Assembly: GCA_964441455.1 (NCBI GenBank)
Contig: CAYTUX010000008.1
Location: 1-13,986 of the forward strand
Direction: 5' to 3'
Source of the DNA: JAQICX01 sp964441455
GTDB lineage: Bacteria; Verrucomicrobiota; Kiritimatiellia; JAQICX01
Length of the DNA stretch: 13,986 bases
Position 1 is the stretch's first letter, and each line of letters starts with the position of its first letter. The translations under genes were made by a program, and so were the position numbers. Positions 1-7,313 of the stretch are shown here, one piece after another. The notes beneath the pieces were generated by a model. It worked only from the letters and a program-made list of their open reading frames with translations. It had not been told where the DNA came from and did not search any database.

Positions 1-353
1 TTTTTTAACTCAAAACTATATAACAGGGGTCACTTTCATTTTCCGCACCTTTTTTTTGTTAAAATTGCAAAATATTTCATAAACATCAATAATATCAGTC
101 ATTTTAGGAGATTAAGAATTATTTTGATGAGGTATGGATATCAAGATATCTGAGTTTAAACCTGTCGAATGTGCTTAGCAATCAGGAGAAGATTCAACAG
201 TTTTTGCATTATTTACATCAGGATAGTCATTGGCAGGATTGGCAGCTTGAGCAGGCTCGACATGCGGTCGCACTGTAGTCCTGTACGGAGAACGCAGATG
301 TGCGATAATTCATTCGGTTGCGGGTCAACCACCAAGGTGCCCCTCTGCTTTCT
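1..353. other. Gene-free left edge with a GC-richer tract of unknown nature
   Basis: I see no convincing intact gene here. Positions 1-160 are AT-rich. About 161-353, directly after lgt, is clearly richer in G+C than its surroundings and contains several small inverted repeats, for example CACC-TT-GGTG and GGTTG-N5-CAACC on the minus strand. On the minus strand, 309-175 is open for 44 codons and reads like biased protein sequence (it ends AKTVESSPDC, then TAA), but it has no start codon or ribosome site and begins directly after a stop. The frame continuing lgt past its TAG is also open, to 213. This could be the remnant of a frameshifted gene, a dispersed repeat or a non-coding RNA. I looked for conserved cores of SRP RNA, 6S RNA, RNase P RNA and tmRNA and found none. 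Confidence 0.35.
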
Positions 354-1178
354 CTACTTGAATCTTAAACTTTTTTCTTTCTTCTTTGAGTACCATAAGG
401 AATAGAGGAACAGAACAACTCCACCTGCCACAATCAACAAGCTGATTAACTGTGCTGTATTTATATTAGAAATCTTCTGACGCTCATCGCCCCTAAAAAA
501 TTCCATTACAAACCTAAGCAAACCATAAAGCATCAGATAGCATGATGCTGTAATGCCGGAAAACTTCTGCCTTCTTAAAATAAACACAAGGACAAGAAAG
601 ATTACAATGCTAAAAAAAGCTTCATATAGTTGTACAGGATGCATAGACAGTGTACAATGAGAACTGCTGTCAATCAGTTTATGATGTACCTGTTCAATCC
701 ATGGAGATGAATTAACAGGATATTCCACGCCGATAGGTAATTCTGTTACTTTGCCATAACAGCAGCCATTAAGAAAACATCCCACCCTGCCAAATGCCTG
801 ACCAATGGGAAGTGAGGTTGCGGCAACGTCAGCAATTGGCAGAGCCGGCTGTTTCTTAATATTCACATATATAAAAGAACTTAAAATACCACCTATTAAC
901 CCGCCGTAATATATTAAACCACCGTTCTGCAAGGCAAACATTGACAGAGGATGTTCTGAAAACTCCGTAGACCAGTTGGCTATCACATAAGCAATCCTTG
1001 CACCAACAAGCCCTCCGACAAGTATCCAAATCAACATGTCAGAAATAATCTGCTCTTTAATACCTTCCCGTTTTGCCTGATAGTTCATATTAAAAAAGGC
1101 AACTAAAAAACCTGTTGCCATCATAACACCAAACCATCTTATTGAAAAATCACCTATTTGTATAAAAATCGGATGCAC
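354..1178 (-). CDS. lgt: Phosphatidylglycerol-prolipoprotein diacylglyceryl transferase
   Basis: Lgt transfers the diacylglyceryl group from phosphatidylglycerol to the lipobox cysteine of prolipoproteins, the first step of lipoprotein maturation in the inner membrane. The 274-residue product has the family's usual length and multiple hydrophobic segments. It shows a VGARIAYV segment (about 57-64), YYGGLIGG (90-97), the Lgt signature region GRVGCFLNGCCYG (130-142, the Cys-containing variant of the classic GRxGNFxN motif), HPVQLYE (180-186) and RFVMEFFRGDER (222-233). The start is GTG, supported by AGGAG at 1186-1190 seven bases upstream and by the typical N-terminus MHPIFIQIGDFSIRWFG. It is transcribed divergently from the kinase gene and appears monocistronic. 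Only the GC-richer tract follows, with no clear terminator. The family assignment is secure. Confidence 0.97.
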   Translation of the reverse strand: MHPIFIQIGDFSIRWFGVMMATGFLVAFFNMNYQAKREGIKEQIISDMLIWILVGGLVGARIAYVIANWSTEFSEHPLSMFALQNGGLIYYGGLIGGILSSFIYVNIKKQPALPIADVAATSLPIGQAFGRVGCFLNGCCYGKVTELPIGVEYPVNSSPWIEQVHHKLIDSSSHCTLSMHPVQLYEAFFSIVIFLVLVFILRRQKFSGITASCYLMLYGLLRFVMEFFRGDERQKISNINTAQLISLLIVAGGVVLFLYSLWYSKKKEKSLRFK

Positions 1179-1222
1179 AAAACAACTCCTAAACTTTAAA
1201 AATATCCATTAAATTACCAACA

Positions 1223-1251
1223 ATTATCCACATATAACATTAAAAACACAA
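1223..1251 (-). promoter_or_regulatory. Candidate sigma70-type promoter for lgt
   Basis: On the minus strand TTGTGT (1246-1251) and GATAAT (1223-1228) are separated by 17 bases. The -10 box lies about 45 bases before the GTG start of lgt. The match is reasonable but unproven in this AT-rich region. Confidence 0.45.
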
Positions 1252-1278
1252 GACTCTCCCAGAAAAGCAAATTTATAT

Positions 1279-1307
1279 TTGACTATACCCTCTACATTTG
1301 TTATAAA
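1279..1307 (+). promoter_or_regulatory. Candidate sigma70-type promoter for the kinase gene
   Basis: TTGACT (1279-1284) and TATAAA (1302-1307) are separated by 17 bases. This would give a leader of roughly 100 bases before the ATG at 1423. The same TTGACT -35 box recurs before the aconitase and right-edge genes. A second TATAAT at 1401-1406 is too close to the start codon and has no good -35 box. Confidence 0.55.
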
Positions 1308-1346
1308 TCTGTTTTGATAAAGTTTTTAAGAAAAAGAAATTTATTT

Positions 1347-1370
1347 CTGGAGAGTATCCAGTATTTTTTA
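1347..1370 (+). terminator. Weak hairpin plus T-run in the kinase leader
   Basis: CTGGA (1347-1351) and TCCAG (1357-1361) form a 5-bp stem with a 5-base loop. TATTTTTTA follows directly. It lies between the candidate promoter and the kinase start, so it could be a weak attenuator or a chance structure. The stem is short. Confidence 0.2.
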
Positions 1371-1422
1371 ATTATATAATTAAGTGGATTTTCTTTCAAG
1401 TATAATATAGGAATTTCGGAAA

Positions 1423-4176
1423 ATGCAAAATAATGAAGAATTACAGCAATATATAGAGTCAGTTGATTCCATGATATGTGATGGTTGTGGCGTAGAGTTT
1501 GATGTTGAAGATTTCGAACCATTTAGTATGCTGGAATGTCCTCAATGCGGAAAAGAAGATATTGTACCCGGTAAATTAGATAATTTTTTGCTTATTAAAC
1601 CTCTTGGTGCAGGCGGAATGGGTGTTGTATATAAAGGACATGATATCGGACTTGACAGAGACGTTGCGGTAAAAATCATGTCTAAAAATCTTGGTGCAGA
1701 CAAAGAATTAGTCGAAGACTTTAAAAGAGAAGCTCGTTCTGCCGCCAAGCTGAATCATCCAAATATTGCACAGATATATGCTGTTGGAGAAAATGCAGGA
1801 ATTAATTATATTGTAATGGAATATGTTCCCGGCAACAGATTAGACCAGATGATTGAGCCTGATAAACCTCTTGATCAAGCTGTAGTTCTTAAAATAGGTA
1901 TTGACATCGCAAGCGGTCTTCAAGATGCAGGTAAAATTAATTTAATACACTCTGATATTAAACCTGAAAACATTCTTCTGAATAAAGATAATATTGCAAA
2001 ACTTATTGATTTTGGTATCTCATCTTTCGATGGTCTAAATAAAGTTGAAAACAATGAAATATGGGGAACACCTTACTATATATCACCGGAAAAGGTGAAA
2101 AAAGAGGCTCTCGATGTCCGATCAGACATATATAGTCTAGGAACAACTTTATATCATGCCTTAGCAGGTATTCCTCCTTTTGAAGCTGACACTCCAACCG
2201 ATGTGATCACAATGAGATTCAAAGAAGACCCAAAACCACTTCGTGATATTCGTCCCTATATTCATGCAGATGTAGAACGCATTATACATAAAATGATGCA
2301 GTTAAACCCTGACGACAGATACCCGACATACAAAGAGTTAATTCAGGATATGAATGAAACTTTTGAAAAACTTACCGGTGTAAGAGTTGAAATTCCAAAA
2401 TCAAGTATTGAGGATGATAAACCACAAACAGGGAGTAAGAAAAAACTGATAATCAAAAAGAGCGGAACTCATCCAGCTGTACAGCCCCAAGAAACAACCA
2501 CTGAAGAAAATGAAGAATCAGCACCTATGCCAACTTCAACTAAGTCTGGCAAAAAGATTGTCATGAAGAAAAAAAGCAAGCCTGTTACTGCCGCCCAACA
2601 ACAGGTTAATCATGCAGAAAATGTTGACATAGAAGATGATAATATTCTTGAACTCAACAATGAAAAGGAAGAAGCTCCGATAATGTCAGATTATATGTCC
2701 TCCATGGTGGATGGAGATAAAAAGAAAAAGAAAAAACCTAAAAGCAAAACTGCGAAGATTGTTACTATTGTTCTTTTTTTGATTTTTATACCTATTATTA
2801 TTGGCGGCAGTATCTTCGGGATTATTTTTTACAGGGCTATTACAGCTGAGAAAACAGAACTTCAGACAGAGATTACATACATCGACAATAAGCAATCAGA
2901 GATATCTGACCTTAAAAACAAAATGCAAGACGTTGTTGACCGCATAAAAACAAGAGATTCAGAAGTGATGACAGAAGTAAATCAATCTATTGAAATGGTT
3001 TTTGCTATAACCGGGGAAAGGCTTGCTATACCACCTTTGCCTGAAGATGAACAGTCTGTAGAAGAAACCACGAATGTAGTAAGCTCAACAAATCAGGTTG
3101 TTGCGGTTGACACCAATACAAATCAGGTTGTTGCGGTTGACACCAACGCTGTTAAATCAACTCCTGAAGCAGACACCACATCTGCCTCTCCTGTTGATAC
3201 CGTTGAAAAACATGAATCAATCAAAAAACTTGAAGAGCAGTTTGAAGCCGCAAATATAATAAAATCAAAAGTAATTGAAGCAGAGAGTATTATTGAAGAA
3301 GTTGACAATGTGGTAGCTGAGACTCAAGAAGGTACTAATAGAGTAACATCTGCAAAAATTGATACCGCATACTCAAAAGTGATCGAACTTGCGAATCAGA
3401 TGCAGTCTATACAAGCTGATGTATCAAAAGAGGTTTCAAATGTACAAAGAGCAACTACAAGTATAAAAAAGATGAAAGAAGATCACGAACTGAATATTGC
3501 CGATCAAAAGGCTGCCGAAGAATTAGCTGCAAAAAAGGCGGAGGAAGAACTGGCAAAAAAACAGGCGGAAGAAGCAAAACAACGAAAAATCGAGAATGAT
3601 AAAGAACAGGTTCGAATGGCACGAGCAGAAGTTGATGATTTAATTAAGCAGAATGACTATTTATCTGCATCCAGGAAGATTAATAGAACTGTCATAAGAA
3701 ATTTGAATACTCAGGAAGGCAAAGAATTCTTGAAATATCAGCAAGATAGACTTCAATATTTAGAAGATTATAAAAAATTTTTAATTAAAGAGTTTGAAAA
3801 AGAACCATTAAAACTTATGTCCATGCCTAATGTTACAGGAGCATCTATTGTAGGATTAAAGTTCGATAACAAACTTGTTCCCTGGAGCAAAGTTACTGCA
3901 GAACAGATATTAGCTTTTGCCAATCACTATCTTGGAGATCCAACAGCATGGACAACGCCACAGACAAACAAGCTTAAACTTAGAGAGCTGGCAAAGATGC
4001 GTTTAGCTGTTGCTATATACTGCTACGAAATTGGAGGAGTCCAGGCATACCCGCTTGCAAAAGCATATGCCGATCAGGCAATTAGTGACTTGCCAAACTA
4101 CAAAGATGATGCACATAATATGATGCCGGAAATCTTTGAAATGGATGATACCAGCAACAACAACGAAGGATTCTAA
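1423..4176 (+). CDS. Membrane-anchored Ser/Thr protein kinase with N-terminal zinc ribbon
   Basis: This 917-residue protein is a bacterial eukaryotic-type (PknB-like) Ser/Thr kinase with extra domains. A zinc ribbon comes first (CDGC at 19-22, CPQC at 39-42). The kinase domain (about 54-316) shows the glycine loop GAGGMGVVYKG (62-72), VAVK with Lys84, Glu103, catalytic loop HSDIKPEN (177-184), DFG (197-199), WGTPYYISPE (214-223) and DIYSLG (235-240). All key catalytic residues are present, but HRD is replaced by HSD, making it a non-RD kinase. A Lys/Glu-rich linker (about 325-445) leads to one membrane helix (about 446-470). The C-terminal part, probably extracytoplasmic, has coiled-coil stretches (about 475-515 and 690-735), a duplicated 10-residue repeat (556-575) and an unrecognised end domain (about 740-910). 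The ATG has AGGA about ten bases upstream. Substrates are unknown. Confidence 0.93.
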   Translation: MQNNEELQQYIESVDSMICDGCGVEFDVEDFEPFSMLECPQCGKEDIVPGKLDNFLLIKPLGAGGMGVVYKGHDIGLDRDVAVKIMSKNLGADKELVEDFKREARSAAKLNHPNIAQIYAVGENAGINYIVMEYVPGNRLDQMIEPDKPLDQAVVLKIGIDIASGLQDAGKINLIHSDIKPENILLNKDNIAKLIDFGISSFDGLNKVENNEIWGTPYYISPEKVKKEALDVRSDIYSLGTTLYHALAGIPPFEADTPTDVITMRFKEDPKPLRDIRPYIHADVERIIHKMMQLNPDDRYPTYKELIQDMNETFEKLTGVRVEIPKSSIEDDKPQTGSKKKLIIKKSGTHPAVQPQETTTEENEESAPMPTSTKSGKKIVMKKKSKPVTAAQQQVNHAENVDIEDDNILELNNEKEEAPIMSDYMSSMVDGDKKKKKKPKSKTAKIVTIVLFLIFIPIIIGGSIFGIIFYRAITAEKTELQTEITYIDNKQSEISDLKNKMQDVVDRIKTRDSEVMTEVNQSIEMVFAITGERLAIPPLPEDEQSVEETTNVVSSTNQVVAVDTNTNQVVAVDTNAVKSTPEADTTSASPVDTVEKHESIKKLEEQFEAANIIKSKVIEAESIIEEVDNVVAETQEGTNRVTSAKIDTAYSKVIELANQMQSIQADVSKEVSNVQRATTSIKKMKEDHELNIADQKAAEELAAKKAEEELAKKQAEEAKQRKIENDKEQVRMARAEVDDLIKQNDYLSASRKINRTVIRNLNTQEGKEFLKYQQDRLQYLEDYKKFLIKEFEKEPLKLMSMPNVTGASIVGLKFDNKLVPWSKVTAEQILAFANHYLGDPTAWTTPQTNKLKLRELAKMRLAVAIYCYEIGGVQAYPLAKAYADQAISDLPNYKDDAHNMMPEIFEMDDTSNNNEGF
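3088..3147 (+). repeat. 30-bp in-frame tandem duplication inside the kinase gene
   Basis: Two adjacent 30-base units (3088-3117 and 3118-3147) differ only at the last base (AAT versus AAC). Each encodes TNQVVAVDTN, so the protein carries this decapeptide twice in the low-complexity stretch after the membrane helix. The near-identity suggests a recent slippage duplication. Confidence 0.95.
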
Positions 4177-4268
4177 AAAAAACAATATTCAAACATATGC
4201 CAAATCTTAAAACAAAAAATGGCATTAATGGGTTCTTCGTAAATTATTTCAGTCTGCAATGTACAAAG

Positions 4269-6656
4269 TTAATAAGAGAATGATATTGAATCAAGGAATA
4301 TTGATGCTTTGTCTGCATCTTTGATATTTATTTCAAATTCATTAATATTATCGGGCAGATTCAACAAATTGGTTGATAAATCAGCAATAATAATTCTTCG
4401 GTTTCCTTTTTTGCTCCAATCAACTATATCAATGGACAAAGGATAATCTTTGCCGCGACTTGTCAAAGTTAACTTTTCGAGGTTCTCTTTTAAAGCTTGA
4501 CTTTCTATAGTTCCAAGAGTTGAAACTCTTAAAGTCATTTTAATTTTTTCTTTGTTAAACACAGAAAAAACAGTTGATTGAGGAACAGCAATAAATGGAT
4601 CAATATATTTGCCATCTTTTCTGCTTTCGCGGTCCCAATGGTATTTACCGTGCCAGAAAGGTTTTGAGCCAGGCAGGGTCAAAAGTGCTGCGGGCATATT
4701 TTCATAACTTTGAAACATCAGAGTTGAATTTGTTGAGAAAGCTTTTGCAGCAATCACAATCGGCAATTTTTTTGGAGAGAACATTTTCAGTTCTGTTTTG
4801 CCGTTAAGAAAATCATTTGGCATATTGTAAAGATTAATACCTGATATAAGTTGATTTGTTACAGATATATTTCCTGATGTCAAAACAATTTCTTGTTTTT
4901 TAGAAACAACATCAGAAGCATCTGCAGTCCAAAGAATTAATTTTGTTGGAGATTGTGAATCCATAGAATATTTTATGATTCTCTTTTCAGCATTGCGTTT
5001 TGTTATTTTACTGACAATAACCTTACCATATTCATTAAACATTGGTGCAATCTGAGAAACCGCATCAATTTCATAGTGCAAATTCAAATCTTGTTTTCTC
5101 CAGTACTTAAATGGCATATCGTCGCTCTGCATCTCAATATAAAATGCATTTTTGCCTGCTTCAATTTTGTCATCAAACATTTTAAACTGTACATCTTTGT
5201 CAACAAAAATATCCCAATGTTCACCTGTTGAGAGCAGCCAGCTGAATTTTTCCGCACCTGTAAAATATGTTGTCCATGAATCTATAATAGGATTAAAACA
5301 TATATATACATCATCTTCGCCAAACTCTTTTTCTATCTTTTCTTTATATGCAAGGCAATATTTTTTCTCCTGCACTAACGATTCAAAACCTTTTGCATAA
5401 TTAAACATAAAAAACATGCATACTAGAGTCAAAATACCTGTCAAAATCTTTTTAATGATTAAATCATGCTTCTGCTGTTTTGAAATATGAAACACCAGAT
5501 CAATAAATTTGGAAAGAGATAAAGCTGTCATAGGGAGCAATAGGAGAGGGATTATAACTGCATATCTGCCAACGACTTTGTCATAACAACTGTAAAACAG
5601 GAAAAAAACCAAAGAGCCTGATAAAAGAGCTATAGATAATCTGTAGTTAATTAAAACTGCCGTCAAAGAACACAATAAAAAAAGCCATAATATATATTTT
5701 CCAAGTGTTCCCTCAATATATCTATACAAATTTTTGCCTGTAGAGGAAAAGTTTTTAATAGACATACCTTTTTCAAATCCTGAAAAATCTTTTCTGGCAC
5801 TGTATTGGGAGACAAGTTTTTCCACCTGTATCTGTTCCGCCGGTTTAACATTCTTTTTGGTTTCATTGATTGATTTCGGACTCGGTTTCAGCACCAAATT
5901 ATTCATCTGCCCTGCCACATAAAAAGGTCGTCCTTCGAGAATATTCTGACCAAAAAGAGGAAGAAGTCCTACAATCAGTCCTGCAGTCATCAGCAACATT
6001 GATTGGACAAATTTATTTAGCCGTAAACCTTTAAATGACAGGAGAAGATATAGACCGGCAGGTATAATAAAGAGAATATCAGGCACCCTGCACCAACAAG
6101 CTATGCCTATACAGAATGTTCCGAAAAACAGTTCAGACTTCCCGACTTTACGGTTAACACCAATGCAACATAACATAAAACCCAAAAGTCCAAAAAAATG
6201 GGCACTTGCATCCCTTAAACATTCTGACAACATGAAAATGCCATAAGCAAAACCAGGAATTAGTAACAAAAGTAATATTGTAACAAACCCTGGTAATGGT
6301 TTTTTATTTATAACATCCCTTGATAATAGAGAGATAATAAAAAGAAATCCAACAGTGAAAAATGCAGAGACAAAGAATGGTAGTTCCCAGCTTATATACG
6401 AGAACAAAAATAAAAAGAAAGAAAATCCGCCTTCAGTTTTAAGGCTTATATGTTCTCCGGTTCCGGCAAAGAGTACCTTAAAGTTTTCAGGAAAATAGTC
6501 TCCTCGAAGCTTACACAGATCGTCAATATAAAATTGGCTGTCTCCATAGATATAGTATTGACAAAACGATATGCAGACAAGTGCAACAAACAAAAAAAGC
6601 AACAAATACAAAAAGTTAAAAACATTAATCTTATTTTTCAATGTAAATTTCTGCAT
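4269..6656 (-). CDS. GT-C-like multi-pass membrane glycosyltransferase
   Basis: The 795-residue product has a hydrophobic N-terminal half and a largely soluble C-terminal half (about 425-795, with no obvious membrane spans). After the first membrane segment (about 13-33) comes an acidic loop, YGDSQFYIDD (37-46), resembling the catalytic Asp loop between the first helices of GT-C enzymes such as PMT and ArnT-type proteins. Many further helices follow. They include a segment around 360-382 with GRYAVIIPLLLLP, a pattern seen in GT-C and O-antigen type membrane enzymes. Such proteins use lipid-linked sugars and act on the periplasmic face; the acceptor here is unknown. The ATG has GGA nine bases upstream. 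The gene follows a 54-residue membrane protein gene after 19 bases, so the two are probably co-transcribed. Exact family and reaction are inferred. Confidence 0.68.
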   Translation of the reverse strand: MQKFTLKNKINVFNFLYLLLFLFVALVCISFCQYYIYGDSQFYIDDLCKLRGDYFPENFKVLFAGTGEHISLKTEGGFSFFLFLFSYISWELPFFVSAFFTVGFLFIISLLSRDVINKKPLPGFVTILLLLLIPGFAYGIFMLSECLRDASAHFFGLLGFMLCCIGVNRKVGKSELFFGTFCIGIACWCRVPDILFIIPAGLYLLLSFKGLRLNKFVQSMLLMTAGLIVGLLPLFGQNILEGRPFYVAGQMNNLVLKPSPKSINETKKNVKPAEQIQVEKLVSQYSARKDFSGFEKGMSIKNFSSTGKNLYRYIEGTLGKYILWLFLLCSLTAVLINYRLSIALLSGSLVFFLFYSCYDKVVGRYAVIIPLLLLPMTALSLSKFIDLVFHISKQQKHDLIIKKILTGILTLVCMFFMFNYAKGFESLVQEKKYCLAYKEKIEKEFGEDDVYICFNPIIDSWTTYFTGAEKFSWLLSTGEHWDIFVDKDVQFKMFDDKIEAGKNAFYIEMQSDDMPFKYWRKQDLNLHYEIDAVSQIAPMFNEYGKVIVSKITKRNAEKRIIKYSMDSQSPTKLILWTADASDVVSKKQEIVLTSGNISVTNQLISGINLYNMPNDFLNGKTELKMFSPKKLPIVIAAKAFSTNSTLMFQSYENMPAALLTLPGSKPFWHGKYHWDRESRKDGKYIDPFIAVPQSTVFSVFNKEKIKMTLRVSTLGTIESQALKENLEKLTLTSRGKDYPLSIDIVDWSKKGNRRIIIADLSTNLLNLPDNINEFEINIKDADKASIFLDSISFSY

Positions 6657-6675
6657 TTATTGCTATCCTGCAATC

Positions 6676-6840
6676 TTAGAAAATTGTATATATGAATGGT
6701 GCAACTGTCTGACCTGCAACTACTAGAATTGCAATCATCAAAAGTAACAAAACAACCGGTATTATCCACCAAGCCTTGTTACGGACAGCAAACTGTCCAA
6801 ACTCTTTTAAAAGACGCCCCAAGTGTTTAAAAAATATCAT
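6676..6840 (-). CDS. 54-residue DUF5989/SxtK-like membrane protein
   Basis: This short gene starts at an ATG with TGGAG (6846-6850) six bases upstream and ends at TAA. The product begins MIFFKHLGRLLKEF. It has a basic amphipathic N-terminus, NKAWWIIP (21-28), a single membrane helix (about 26-43) and the tail AGQTVAPFIYTIF (42-54). Length, the W-W-x-x-P entry to the helix and the APFIYT(L/I)F end match my memory of DUF5989 (SxtK-like) proteins. These are about 50 residues long and often sit near carbamoyltransferase or surface-polysaccharide genes; their biochemical role is unknown to me. A strong promoter lies directly upstream, and the GT-C-like gene begins 19 bases downstream, which suggests an accessory role in the same envelope-sugar pathway. 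The coding call is firm and the family call rests on motif memory. Confidence 0.8.
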   Translation of the reverse strand: MIFFKHLGRLLKEFGQFAVRNKAWWIIPVVLLLLMIAILVVAGQTVAPFIYTIF

Positions 6841-6881
6841 TTTTTCTCCAAAGTATTCTTTTTATTTTTAAATAATTTTTA

Positions 6882-6910
6882 ATTATACAAAAATAAAACA
6901 AAAAAAGCAA
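6882..6910 (-). promoter_or_regulatory. Promoter for the DUF5989-like/GT-C operon
   Basis: On the minus strand TTGCTT (6905-6910) and TATAAT (6882-6887) are separated by exactly 17 bases. The -10 box is 41 bases before the ATG at 6840. The left end of the repeat element (6936) lies 25 bases upstream of the -35 box. Confidence 0.65.
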
Positions 6911-6974
6911 CCTTCATTTTTAGTTTCTGCTAAAATCCCTGTTTTTATGGTTGATTTTTGTTTTCGGTCGGCGG

Positions 6975-7039
6975 CCCAGCTACTAACATATCAGAAAAAC
7001 AATCCTATATAAAACTCCAATGTAAAGTTAATAGCTGGG
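6975..7039. repeat. 65-bp palindromic insertion nested inside repeat copy A
   Basis: CCCAGCTACTAAC (6975-6987) and GTTAATAGCTGGG (7027-7039) form inverted arms matching at 12 of 13 positions, around a 39-base AT-rich centre. In copy B the corresponding place holds only the six bases GGACGC, between the same flanks (CGGCGG and CAACCC). The 65 bp therefore look like an insertion into copy A, or a segment lost from B. Confidence 0.7.
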
Positions 7040-7073
7040 CAACCCTCCCGATGTGTTATAATATTGTCTTGTA

Positions 7074-7159
7074 AGAACGGGAGGAGGAACCCCTCCGTTC
7101 TCGCAAGCTCGTCCACCTCCTCCCGCAGTGCGGGACTAGCGGAGCTAGCCGGGGAGGAG
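7074..7159. repeat. GC-rich multi-hairpin core of repeat copy A
   Basis: AGAACGG (7074-7080) pairs with CCGTTCT (7095-7101). CTCCT (7117-7121) pairs with AGGAG (7155-7159) and encloses two perfect 5-bp hairpins with 3-base loops: CCCGC/GCGGG (7122-7134) and CTAGC/GCTAG (7136-7148). Together these could form a three-way junction in RNA or a cruciform in DNA. Confidence 0.6.
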
Positions 7160-7197
7160 CTAATACGTCCTCGGCGTCCGCTAAACTAATTTTCTAA

Positions 7198-7220
7198 TTT
7201 ATCACCCAACGGGTGATAAA
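7198..7220. repeat. Perfect 10-bp palindrome in repeat copy A
   Basis: TTTATCACCC (7198-7207) and GGGTGATAAA (7211-7220) are perfect inverted repeats around the loop AAC. Copy B keeps only one arm, GGGTGATAAA at 12915-12924. No T-run follows, so it is not a typical terminator. Confidence 0.75.
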
Positions 7221-7313
7221 AGTATAATTTAAACCCTGATTTCATTGATTTAAAAAGATGTTTATCCTCTCAACCAGAAAAACAGGGAATTTCTCTTCAA
7301 TTTTTATTTGACA

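Larger units (their letters stand above)
6936..7288. mobile_element. 353-bp MITE-like intergenic element, copy A
   Basis: The ends are inverted repeats: TCCCTGTTTTTATGGTTGA at 6936-6954 and, reversed at 7270-7288, TCCCTGTTTTTCTGGTTGA, matching at 18 of 19 positions. A second copy lies inverted at 12834-13054. Its outer 39 bp match 6936-6974 at 37 positions, and internal blocks (7040-7084 and the 7198-7207 half-palindrome) occur in the same order. The interior is much more GC-rich than its surroundings and holds several hairpins. I find no transposase and no coding frame, so it would be non-autonomous. I see no target duplication for this copy. It lies between two divergent promoters and accounts for most of the 530-base gap between the 54-residue gene and aconitase. 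Confidence 0.75.

Noticed and set aside
213..353. lgt continuing past its TAG as a recoded or readthrough product
   Set aside because: Lgt is already full length at the TAG and the extension does not resemble any Lgt C-terminus; the open frame is noted only as part of the unexplained tract.
200..353. 4.5S/SRP RNA on the minus strand
   Set aside because: A short stretch (GGTTGACCCGCAAC) recalls E. coli 4.5S RNA, but the conserved GTCAGG and GGAAG cores of SRP RNA are absent.
169..405. Open frame of 78 codons on the plus strand before lgt
   Set aside because: It overlaps the lgt 3' end, has no ribosome site and has a non-protein-like composition.
1401..1406. TATAAT just before the kinase start as the main promoter
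   Set aside because: It has no suitable -35 box and would leave almost no leader ahead of the ribosome site; the 1279-1307 promoter fits better.
4195..4223. ATGCCA/TGGCAT hairpin between the kinase and GT-C genes as a terminator
   Set aside because: The 6-bp stem has a 17-base loop and no T-run on either strand.
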